8,236 nt of DNA, from the NCBI GenBank assembly GCA_903904615.1, contig CAIVDG010000293.1, positions 1 to 8,236 on the forward strand, in the 5' to 3' direction. The first letter of the stretch is position 1, and each line of letters opens with the position of its first letter. This stretch comes from an uncultured Acidimicrobiaceae bacterium (GTDB lineage: Bacteria > Actinomycetota > Acidimicrobiia > Acidimicrobiales > Ilumatobacteraceae). Made by a program: the position numbers and the translations under genes. Shown here piece by piece: positions 1-5,319 of the stretch. Under the pieces are notes generated by a model. The model was not told the origin of the DNA and did no database searches. It worked only from the letters and a program-made list of their open reading frames with translations.

Positions 1-1
1 G

Positions 2-418
2 CAGGTATGTCTGCAAAAGCCCGCTATCCATCGTTTTCCAAAAGCAATGGCGCAGCGCATTCAAGGGATGTGCGCCATCATCGCCACTTCATACAAAAAC
101 AAGGGCGAGAACATTTGGAAGGACGTCACCGATGCTCAGGTGTTGTTTGAACGCCTTCGCAAACTTCCCGGATACGGCGAAGAGAAGGCACAGATTTTCA
201 TTGCGCTTCTCGGCAAACGTTTCGATATTGCTCCCGAAGGCTGGAAGAAGGCTGCTGGAGTTTTTAGCGACAAGAACCCACGCACCATTGCCGACATCAC
301 CGACCAAGCCACTTTGCTGAAAGTGCGCGCGTGGAAGAAGGCCGAGAAGGCAGCTGATCGCGACAAGCAATCTCGCCCGCTTCCGCCGAAGAAGACCGCC
401 GCAAAGAAGAAGTCGTGA
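2..418 (+). CDS. HhH-GPD family base-excision-repair-like protein, 5' truncated
   Basis: The reading frame is open from the first complete codon in the window, so this is the 3' part of a gene; 138 residues are visible. Just inside the edge lies a PAIHRFPKAMA-like stretch, followed by a helix-hairpin-helix segment (LRKLPGYGEEKAQIF, about visible residues 54-68) and a lysine-rich tail. The order matches, from memory, an actinobacterial group of uncharacterised HhH-GPD proteins (TIGR03252) about 190 residues long, so roughly 50-60 residues should lie upstream. The HhH-GPD fold belongs to DNA glycosylases such as Nth and MutY. I do not see the usual VDxHV aspartate motif after the hairpin, so glycosylase activity is only inferred. 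The ATG at 47 is internal and is not the true start. The stop overlaps the next gene's GTG start (GTGA), which suggests translational coupling. Confidence 0.8.
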   Translation, partial: QVCLQKPAIHRFPKAMAQRIQGMCAIIATSYKNKGENIWKDVTDAQVLFERLRKLPGYGEEKAQIFIALLGKRFDIAPEGWKKAAGVFSDKNPRTIADITDQATLLKVRAWKKAEKAADRDKQSRPLPPKKTAAKKKS

Positions 419-1398
419 CAACGCTCATTACGGGTGGTGCCGGATACATCGGATCAATCACCACGCGCCTTATTCGCTCAACGGGGCGAGCAGTGGTGGT
501 GTTGGACACCTTAGAGAACGGTCATCGCAAGGCAGTGGGAGACGCACCGTTTGTCCAAGGCGACATTGCAGACACCGACCTCGTAGAACGCGTGTGCCGC
601 GAACATCAAGTTGACGAAGTTGTCCACTTTGCCGCCTACAAAGCAGTGGGCGAATCAATGGAGAACCCTGCAAAGTATTTCCAAAACAACGTCACGGGTT
701 CGCAGAAACTGTGCGAGGCGTTGTCCCGCGTTGGCGTCAACCGTGTGGTCTTTTCGTCCACGGCCGGCATTTACGGAACACCAGATGTTGTTCCCGTTAC
801 AGAAAATGCTGAACCTCGTTGTGAAAGCGTGTACGCCGAAACAAAATTGATGATTGAAAAGACTCTGCAGTGGTACTCACGCACCACAAGCATGCGTCAT
901 GTATCGCTTCGCTACTTCAATGCTGCGGGTGCCGCCACAGACGGCACGCTCGGCGAAGATTGGCGCTTCTCGCAGAACCTCATCCCCCACGTCATGAAAG
1001 CCGCAATGGGCGCATCGCCTTCTCTCGCGGTGTTTGGCAATGACTTCCCCACCCCCGACGGCACAGGTGTGCGCGACTACATCCATGTAGAAGACCTAGC
1101 CACCGCCCACGTAGCGGCACTGGAGTACTTGCGAAACAACGGAGACAGCGTCACGTGCAATGTGGGAACTGGGTTTGGCACCAGCGTGATGGAAATCATT
1201 CACGCAACAGAACGCGTCACCGGCAAAAACGTGCCGTACACCGTCTCTGCACGTCGCGCGGGCGACCCGGCCGAGTGTTACGCAGACACTCAACGTATTC
1301 AACAACTGTTTGGCTGGTCACCAACACGTTCTCTCGACGACATCATTGCCACAGCATTCGCATGGCATTCATCGCATCCGCTTGGGCACGACAGTTAG
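415..1398 (+). CDS. galE: UDP-glucose 4-epimerase (GalE-like, extended SDR)
   Basis: This cytoplasmic NAD-dependent enzyme interconverts UDP-glucose and UDP-galactose in the Leloir pathway and supplies sugars for the cell envelope. The 327-residue length is typical. Visible motifs in order are the Rossmann loop GGAGYIG (7-13), HFAAYKAVGES (71-81), the catalytic SSTA (114-117) with YxxxK (Y140, K144), RYFNAAG (166-172), GVRDYIHVEDLA (218-229) and RRAGDPA (280-286). The last three are characteristic of GalE rather than of other sugar-nucleotide epimerases. The start is a GTG inside the stop codon of the upstream repair gene, preceded by a purine-rich AAAGAAGAAG stretch, so it is probably translationally coupled. 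The pairing with a repair gene carries no obvious functional meaning. The stop at 1396-1398 directly abuts the stop of the convergent hydrolase. Confidence 0.93.
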   Translation: MTTLITGGAGYIGSITTRLIRSTGRAVVVLDTLENGHRKAVGDAPFVQGDIADTDLVERVCREHQVDEVVHFAAYKAVGESMENPAKYFQNNVTGSQKLCEALSRVGVNRVVFSSTAGIYGTPDVVPVTENAEPRCESVYAETKLMIEKTLQWYSRTTSMRHVSLRYFNAAGAATDGTLGEDWRFSQNLIPHVMKAAMGASPSLAVFGNDFPTPDGTGVRDYIHVEDLATAHVAALEYLRNNGDSVTCNVGTGFGTSVMEIIHATERVTGKNVPYTVSARRAGDPAECYADTQRIQQLFGWSPTRSLDDIIATAFAWHSSHPLGHDS

Positions 1399-2166
1399 TT
1401 ACATCAACAACGCGCGTTGACGGTCTAGCCAACCCAACAACACAGCAATAGCGCGGGGGTCGTGACGCAAGCGGTGCCCAGCACCAGGAACAATGCGTAA
1501 TTCAGCAGTGCCGTGTGCCCGTGCCAAATCACGTGAGTCAGCAACGGGGACACTTTCGTCTTCTTCACCGTGCATTACCAACAACGGGCGCGGCGCAAAA
1601 CGACGAGCGGCATCCACTGGCCGGAATCGACGAAGTTCACGACTCCATTCATCGAATGCTTTCGGGAAACCAATTGTTCGAATTGCGCCAATCTCACGCG
1701 CATGTTCCAGGAACCGTCGGGGCTGACCAGCCCAGTCGTCAAAGTCTGCGCGCGCACCCAATAATGCACATCCACGAACTCGCGGATCGTCTGCAGCAAC
1801 ACACAATGCAAGAGCACCACCAGTGTTCGTGCCCACCAACCAAATTCCTTGCGGAGACACTTCTTCTTCTAAGTGATCAATTGCTGCGCGAAGATCGTCG
1901 ACCCACCCTTGCATGGAGAAATCTCCATCACTTTCGCCACATCCGCGAAATGTGAAAGTGAGCGCAGCCCAACCAAGATCGTTTGCAACTCGGTCCATGA
2001 GTTGCGGAAATGTGACAGCAGATTGACGAGCGTCGAGAGGGCCAATGGGAAATCCGTGACACAAAATGACGCCAGGCAACTGAGGATTGTGACCACTTGG
2101 CACTGCCAAGTAGCGATTGAGAGTGAGAGAGCCAGAACGGAAGTTGCCGTTCATTGCTCCGGACAT
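1399..2166 (-). CDS. Alpha/beta-hydrolase with Asn at the nucleophile position
   Basis: This 255-residue single-domain protein resembles serine esterases and dienelactone-hydrolase-like enzymes. In order are the oxyanion-side motif VILCHGFPIG (33-42), FRGCGESDGD (73-82), the nucleophile elbow VGTNTGG (111-117), a DFDDW segment (141-145), the acid-residue region MHGEEDESVP with D203, and GAGH with H231. The elbow should read GxSxGG, but residue 114 is Asn (codon AAC), so the catalytic serine is missing while the Asp and His remain. The protein may be non-catalytic, use another mechanism, or carry a sequencing change; T113 and T115 flank the site. It lies 9 bases after a small same-strand gene and ends flush against galE. 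The ATG at 2166 is preferred because TAGGTT sits seven bases upstream; the ATG at 2154 (Met5) is an alternative. The substrate is unknown. Confidence 0.85.
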   Translation of the reverse strand: MSGAMNGNFRSGSLTLNRYLAVPSGHNPQLPGVILCHGFPIGPLDARQSAVTFPQLMDRVANDLGWAALTFTFRGCGESDGDFSMQGWVDDLRAAIDHLEEEVSPQGIWLVGTNTGGALALCVAADDPRVRGCALLGARADFDDWAGQPRRFLEHAREIGAIRTIGFPKAFDEWSRELRRFRPVDAARRFAPRPLLVMHGEEDESVPVADSRDLARAHGTAELRIVPGAGHRLRHDPRAIAVLLGWLDRQRALLM

Positions 2167-2172
2167 GAAGTA

Positions 2173-2178
2173 AACCTA
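2173..2178 (-). promoter_or_regulatory. Possible internal -10 element (or Shine-Dalgarno) for the hydrolase
   Basis: On the minus strand TAGGTT includes the TAG stop codon of the 74-aa gene and ends seven bases before the hydrolase ATG. It fits the TAnnnT geometry seen elsewhere. Its AGG, eight bases from the ATG, could instead be a weak ribosome binding site, so the two readings cannot be separated here. Confidence 0.3.
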
Positions 2179-2400
2179 CGCGCGTGGCTTACGATGACGA
2201 CGCGTGGCGCCAGCCGTAGCCAAGGTGTACCCGCGGTTGCGAGCTTCAGCCAATGTGTCTGGTCCGAAACACAGACCAACACCCTCATCCACGATTTCGT
2301 TGATGATGTCTTCCTCGGTCCATTCGTCAAGGTCGTACACCAGTTGTGTGCGCTTGTCGCCGAGGAATCGAGTGTGTTCAAACCGTACGGGGCGTTCCAT
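2176..2400 (-). CDS. Small conserved-looking protein of unknown function (74 aa)
   Basis: This is a short soluble protein with no signal peptide or membrane segment. Its N-terminus contains HTRFLGDKRTQLVYDLD (9-25), the middle is acidic, and a FGPDTLAEARNRGY block (45-58) precedes a basic tail rich in Arg, Lys and His. I believe similar small proteins occur in other actinobacteria but cannot name a family. In favour of a real gene: it fills the only space between two divergent units, lies 9 bases upstream of the hydrolase on the same strand, and begins one base after the predicted start point of a TAnnnT promoter. The longer antisense frame at this locus has no recognisable motif. An in-frame stop (TAG) lies eight codons upstream of the ATG, so the start is well bounded. 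No function is proposed. Confidence 0.7.
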   Translation of the reverse strand: MERPVRFEHTRFLGDKRTQLVYDLDEWTEEDIINEIVDEGVGLCFGPDTLAEARNRGYTLATAGATRRHRKPRA

Positions 2401-2407
2401 GGGTACA

Positions 2408-2413
2408 ACGGTA
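2408..2413 (-). promoter_or_regulatory. Putative -10 element for the 74-aa protein gene
   Basis: On the minus strand the hexamer is TACCGT, ending eight bases before the ATG at 2400. That would give a leader of zero or one base. It overlaps a short inverted repeat, GTAGT at 2411-2415 and ACTAC at 2421-2425, which could be an operator but is short enough to be chance. Confidence 0.35.
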
Positions 2414-2447
2414 GTCGCCCACTACGCCACACCAACGAACAACGCAG

Positions 2448-2453
2448 TAGTTT
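2448..2453 (+). promoter_or_regulatory. Putative leaderless -10 element for the DsbA-like gene
   Basis: TAGTTT fits TAnnnT, with its final T seven bases before the ATG at 2460. No Shine-Dalgarno precedes the ATG. The adjacent divergent gene has a similar hexamer, so the 59-base gap probably holds two back-to-back promoters. Confidence 0.45.
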
Positions 2454-2459
2454 TCAGTC

Positions 2460-3146
2460 ATGGCAGACAATCAGCAGCCCGAAACCATTGAGTTTTTCTT
2501 CGACATCATGTGTCCATACGCATACCAGACCTCAGTTTGGATTCGTGAGGCCCAGGCCCAAGCCGGGTTCAACATTCGCTGGCGATTCTTCAGCCTGGAA
2601 GAAGTGAACCGCGAAGAAGGTAAGCCACATCCGTGGGAGCGCGAGTTTGCCTATGGCTGGACACCCATGCGTGTTGCTGCGTGGCTTCGTCGCCAAGACA
2701 ACGAGTGGTGCGGCAAGTTCTACGAAGTGTGTGGTCGCACGCTTCACGTTGATGGCCGCCGCCACTACGACAAAGACATCGCATTGGAATTGTTGGCCGA
2801 AGCCGGCTTACCGCTCGAGGCGTGGGACGAAGCTCTTGCAGACCCCACCACCAGCGATGACGTGCGCGCCGATCACGAATACGCAATCAAAGACCTTGCC
2901 GGATTCGGCGTTCCCATCATCACTATCCCAGGTGGCCGTCCCGTGTTTGGCCCCGTCGTTCTTCCTGCACCAAGCGGAGACCGTGCACGCGAACTGTGGG
3001 ATCTCACCGTTGGGTACGCACGCTTCCCCGGTTTGTTTGAATTGAAAACACCCAAGACCGATGAGGACATGCAGATGATTGGGCGAATCTTCTCGCCATA
3101 TCTTGAAGCACGTCAATGGCGAACAATCCAGAATCCTGCACGATAA
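2460..3146 (+). CDS. DsbA/HCCA-isomerase-like thioredoxin-fold protein with CPYA motif
   Basis: This 228-residue cytoplasmic protein of the DsbA superfamily has no signal peptide. It opens with a beta strand and EFFFDIMCPYAYQTS (11-25), the position of the DsbA CxxC. Here the motif is C18-P-Y-A21, so only the first cysteine remains. An inserted helical region follows, then a GFGVP segment with the cis-proline (P152), a RPVFGPVVLP block (160-169) and a conserved-looking C-terminus. Single-cysteine or cysteine-poor members occur among 2-hydroxychromene-2-carboxylate isomerases and actinobacterial mycothiol-linked relatives, which act as thiol transferases or isomerases rather than disulfide oxidases. 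Ten bases separate it from a DinB-fold gene of the mycothiol-dependent isomerase family, which favours a low-molecular-weight-thiol role; this is inference. It starts 59 bases from a divergent gene and has no Shine-Dalgarno. Confidence 0.85.
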   Translation: MADNQQPETIEFFFDIMCPYAYQTSVWIREAQAQAGFNIRWRFFSLEEVNREEGKPHPWEREFAYGWTPMRVAAWLRRQDNEWCGKFYEVCGRTLHVDGRRHYDKDIALELLAEAGLPLEAWDEALADPTTSDDVRADHEYAIKDLAGFGVPIITIPGGRPVFGPVVLPAPSGDRARELWDLTVGYARFPGLFELKTPKTDEDMQMIGRIFSPYLEARQWRTIQNPAR

Positions 3147-3156
3147 GGACACACAC

Positions 3157-3963
3157 ATGATTCCTGTAGACACCATCAACAAGTTGGAACAAACATGGCG
3201 TTCCATGACTGCGTTCTGCGAGACGCTCACAGAAGCTGAGTGGAAAACTGCATCACAGCTTCCGAATTGGTCAGTGCAAGACAACTTGTCGCACATCATC
3301 GGATCCGAATCGTCCATGCAGGGCATTCCGCGTCCAGATCACACTGCGCCAGACAAATCACACGTGAAGAATCCAATTGGCGATGCGAACGAAGACGACG
3401 TCGATGTTCGTCGCACTCGTAGCGGTGCAGAAGTTCTCGCCGAGTGGAAGTCTGTGATGGAACAGCGCTTAGCCACTCTGAGGTCTGGCGACGAGGCGTA
3501 CTTCGCCCAAGAATCATTTACTCCAACAGGCCCAGGAACACTGGCAGATTTCTTGCACATTCGCGTTTTGGATTGTTGGGCACACGAACAAGACATGCGT
3601 CGTGCCGTGAACAAGCCTGGCAATCAAGGTGGACTCGCAGCGGAGCACACCATCGACAGGCTCATTCGGACAATTCCTATTGTTGTTGGCAAGCGAGCAG
3701 GTGCACCCGAAGGCGGATGCGTGGTTGTTCGTATCACGGGAGAAGTTCAACGCGTCACTGTCACCACAGTTGTTGAAGGTCGCGCTCAGGCGAGCACCGA
3801 TGTGCCAGCGAATGTGTTGTGCGACATCAGCATGGACAGTGACACCTTTGCGCAATTAGCCATGGGGCGTGCTGGTGCCGATGACCTTGCACCAAACATT
3901 TCCATTAGTGGAGATGCAGAACTTGCACACCGCGTGGTGAGCCAGTTCAACATGATGATCTAG
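3157..3963 (+). CDS. Maleylpyruvate isomerase family (DinB-fold) mycothiol-type enzyme
   Basis: This 268-residue protein has an N-terminal DinB-like four-helix bundle and a C-terminal domain of the MDMPI/SCP2-like type (about 165-268). Family enzymes bind one metal through His, Glu/Asp and His and use mycothiol to isomerise or conjugate substrates. Candidate ligands are H46 (in DNLSHIIG), D139 and H143 (in LDCWAHEQDMR); Asp stands where the Corynebacterium glutamicum enzyme has Glu. The substrate here cannot be told, because no gentisate-pathway gene is nearby. The frame is open back to 3079, but the start at 3157 is supported by AAGGA (3145-3149), seven bases before the ATG, and by the DsbA-like gene ending at 3146. 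That neighbour is probably co-transcribed. The stop codon is part of CTAG, shared with the stop of the convergent gene. Confidence 0.87.
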   Translation: MIPVDTINKLEQTWRSMTAFCETLTEAEWKTASQLPNWSVQDNLSHIIGSESSMQGIPRPDHTAPDKSHVKNPIGDANEDDVDVRRTRSGAEVLAEWKSVMEQRLATLRSGDEAYFAQESFTPTGPGTLADFLHIRVLDCWAHEQDMRRAVNKPGNQGGLAAEHTIDRLIRTIPIVVGKRAGAPEGGCVVVRITGEVQRVTVTTVVEGRAQASTDVPANVLCDISMDSDTFAQLAMGRAGADDLAPNISISGDAELAHRVVSQFNMMI

Positions 3964-4412
3964 ACGGTGTCTGCCTTCGGGCCCACAGCACCAATTGCTG
4001 CAAAGTATGCGTTGTGTGCATCAAGCACGTGTACAACGTCGACATCGTCCAGCACTTCCACACCACGTTTCGTCGCTTCATCTAACAAGAATGCGGCAAG
4101 ATGCGTTTCATCCACCACAAGTGGCGTATCAATGTCTTGACGACGATCTATGACGTCTTGCGGAACCAAATTGCGTTCCGCCAACCAATTCATGTGGCCC
4201 AAGAGCAGGGCACGAACTTCGTCCAATGTGAGGCGGGCTTGGGTGTCTGCGGGCAATGCATTGGCTACAAAGTTCACCGCAAGGTCAAGTTCGTACACCA
4301 CTCGTGGAGCAACTGCGTCGAGACGACGTGCTTCGCGACCGACCACCACTGCTGCAATGACGAACACGCTCACCACGGAGAGAACAAGAAAAACAATGGT
4401 GATGGCGGGCAT
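3960..4412 (-). CDS. Membrane-anchored conserved protein of unknown function
   Basis: This 150-residue protein has a single hydrophobic segment at its N-terminus (about residues 3-24), followed by GREARRLD. It is therefore probably an inner-membrane anchor with a soluble domain of about 125 residues, which the positive-inside rule would place in the cytoplasm. The soluble part is mostly helical, contains RVVYELDLAVNFV (37-49), TLDEVRALL (62-70) and VVDETHLAAFL (99-109), and ends with a DAHNAYFAAIGAVGP block. I recall similar actinobacterial proteins without an assigned function. The ATG at 4412 is chosen over the GTG at 4418: the hydrophobic helix then begins immediately and TAGGCT lies seven bases upstream, although its AGG could equally be a ribosome binding site. 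It follows the phosphoesterase by 22 bases and shares CTAG at its stop with the convergent gene. Confidence 0.78.
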   Translation of the reverse strand: MPAITIVFLVLSVVSVFVIAAVVVGREARRLDAVAPRVVYELDLAVNFVANALPADTQARLTLDEVRALLLGHMNWLAERNLVPQDVIDRRQDIDTPLVVDETHLAAFLLDEATKRGVEVLDDVDVVHVLDAHNAYFAAIGAVGPKADTV

Positions 4413-4418
4413 GACCAC

Positions 4419-4424
4419 AGCCTA
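4419..4424 (-). promoter_or_regulatory. Possible internal -10 element (or Shine-Dalgarno) for the membrane-anchored protein
   Basis: On the minus strand TAGGCT ends seven bases before the ATG at 4412. As with the hydrolase, the AGG eight bases from the ATG could serve as a ribosome binding site instead. The 22-base gap after the phosphoesterase stop allows either a shared transcript or an internal promoter. Confidence 0.28.
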
Positions 4425-4434
4425 CGAGAACGAC

Positions 4435-5220
4435 CTAGAAGCTCTCCATCAATAGCCACGCCGGATCATCGGCAACTGTCACAACACGCGCCATGAATCC
4501 GGAACCATCAGCGCCCCATGAGTACTCCATGTATTGCGGCAACCCTGGGCGATAAATGAGGTCTCTTCCCCGGAATGCAAACTCATACGCAACTGACGGA
4601 CAGATGTAGGCCGTGGTTCCTGCGAATGGCGCAGAGATAGTCATGTGCGCATGCCCACTGACCACCGCCAGTACATGGTGACGTTGTACAACCTCTGCGA
4701 GTCCTGCAATGGACTCGTCGTCAAGACGAACAGAACTAAGCGCCGGCCCACCAATTGGGAAACACGGGTGATGCATTGCAATGAGCGAGGGAATTCCACT
4801 GGCCAGTGCGTTGTCTAACCAATTCAATTGATCATCATCCAGCGCGCCGTCACCGCGACCTAAGCGTGATGAGTCCATGACGATTAACTGACCGTCAGGA
4901 AGCGGGCGAATGTAATCAAGTCGGCCATTGCGTCCTTCTAACGAGAACGTTGACTGCAAGCGCTGTGACTCATCGTGATTACCTGCACATAACAACACAT
5001 CACGATCCACACTGTTCAACACATCGGCAAAACCGCGGTACTCATTTTCCGTACCAGCACGTGCAACACAGTCGCCCGTAATAACAATTGCCGTGCTCTT
5101 TTGTGCTGCATGACGCAATGCCTTACCCAAGTTGCCCACCGGGTCCGATGCTTCAAACAGTTCATCCCCTGGGCCAGGAATATGCGGATCGGAAATTTGA
5201 GCGACAACAGTGCGTGGCAT
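4435..5220 (-). CDS. Class III metallophosphoesterase (cyclic-nucleotide phosphodiesterase-like)
   Basis: This 261-residue cytoplasmic calcineurin-like phosphoesterase has a complete dimetal site: D11-P-H13 (SDPHI), D50 (ITGDC), N81-H82 (AGNHDE), H150 (MHHP), H190 and H192 (SGHAHM). The order and spacing follow the class III phosphodiesterases CpdA and Rv0805, which hydrolyse cAMP and other phosphodiesters. The exact substrate cannot be told from sequence. The frame is open to 5268, but the added residues would run to the edge of the upstream terminator. Family homology begins at MPRTVVAQISDPH, and TACTCT lies exactly seven bases before the ATG at 5220, so 5220 is preferred. No Shine-Dalgarno is visible. 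It probably heads a two-gene unit with the membrane-anchored protein, and the intrinsic terminator upstream insulates it from the acyl-CoA dehydrogenase. Confidence 0.9.
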   Translation of the reverse strand: MPRTVVAQISDPHIPGPGDELFEASDPVGNLGKALRHAAQKSTAIVITGDCVARAGTENEYRGFADVLNSVDRDVLLCAGNHDESQRLQSTFSLEGRNGRLDYIRPLPDGQLIVMDSSRLGRGDGALDDDQLNWLDNALASGIPSLIAMHHPCFPIGGPALSSVRLDDESIAGLAEVVQRHHVLAVVSGHAHMTISAPFAGTTAYICPSVAYEFAFRGRDLIYRPGLPQYMEYSWGADGSGFMARVVTVADDPAWLLMESF

Positions 5221-5226
5221 AAACGA

Positions 5227-5232
5227 AGAGTA
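5227..5232 (-). promoter_or_regulatory. Putative leaderless -10 element for the metallophosphoesterase
   Basis: On the minus strand this hexamer reads TACTCT, fits TAnnnT, and its last T is seven bases before the A of the ATG at 5220. That would place the transcript start at the start codon. No convincing -35 or Shine-Dalgarno is visible. Its position downstream of a terminator supports a separate promoter here. Confidence 0.5.
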
Positions 5233-5260
5233 GAACACCTGCCCTTTCAGTGATGTACGC

Positions 5261-5295
5261 ACAAACAAAAGAGCCCGGGCACAAGGCCCGGGCTC
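5261..5295 (-). terminator. Intrinsic terminator of the acyl-CoA dehydrogenase gene
   Basis: A perfect 10-bp inverted repeat, GAGCCCGGGC at 5271-5280 and GCCCGGGCTC at 5286-5295, encloses a 5-base loop. On the minus strand it is followed by TTTTGTTTGT, a U-rich tract, and it begins 24 bases after the dehydrogenase stop codon. On the plus strand the stem is preceded by A residues rather than followed by T, so termination is expected mainly for minus-strand transcription. Confidence 0.93.
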
Positions 5296-5319
5296 TGATG
5301 AAGTTTTCTGAAGGTGAAA

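Noticed and set aside
360..418. Lysine-rich tail of the HhH-GPD protein as a low-complexity repeat or frameshift artefact
   Set aside because: Basic tails are common in actinobacterial DNA-binding proteins, and the frame ends cleanly in the overlapping GTGA with galE.
1408..1419. Perfect 12-bp palindrome CAACGCGCGTTG near the galE/hydrolase junction, as a terminator
   Set aside because: It lies within the hydrolase coding end, the stem is only four pairs if a loop is allowed, and there is no T-tract on either strand.
1873..2607. A 244-codon plus-strand open frame across the hydrolase, small gene and DsbA-like gene start
   Set aside because: It is antisense to two better-supported genes and out of frame with the third, has no recognisable motif, and has the mixed composition of a shadow frame.
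3079..3156. Longer N-terminus of the DinB-fold protein
   Set aside because: It would overlap the DsbA-like gene by 68 bases; the ATG at 3157 has a well-spaced AAGGA and fits the family start.
2808..3326. A 172-codon minus-strand open frame
   Set aside because: It is antisense to the DsbA-like and DinB-fold genes, both of which show family motifs; the translated shadow is Cys- and Ser-rich with no domain.
3964..3990. Hairpin with a TTCG loop just after the DinB-fold gene, as a terminator
   Set aside because: The stem is interrupted by a bulge and an internal loop, no T-tract follows, and the bases encode the conserved-looking end of the membrane-anchored protein.
5221..5268. N-terminal extension of the metallophosphoesterase
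   Set aside because: The extra 16 residues run to the edge of the terminator and its U-rich tract and have no family match; a promoter-like TACTCT lies inside them, before the ATG at 5220.
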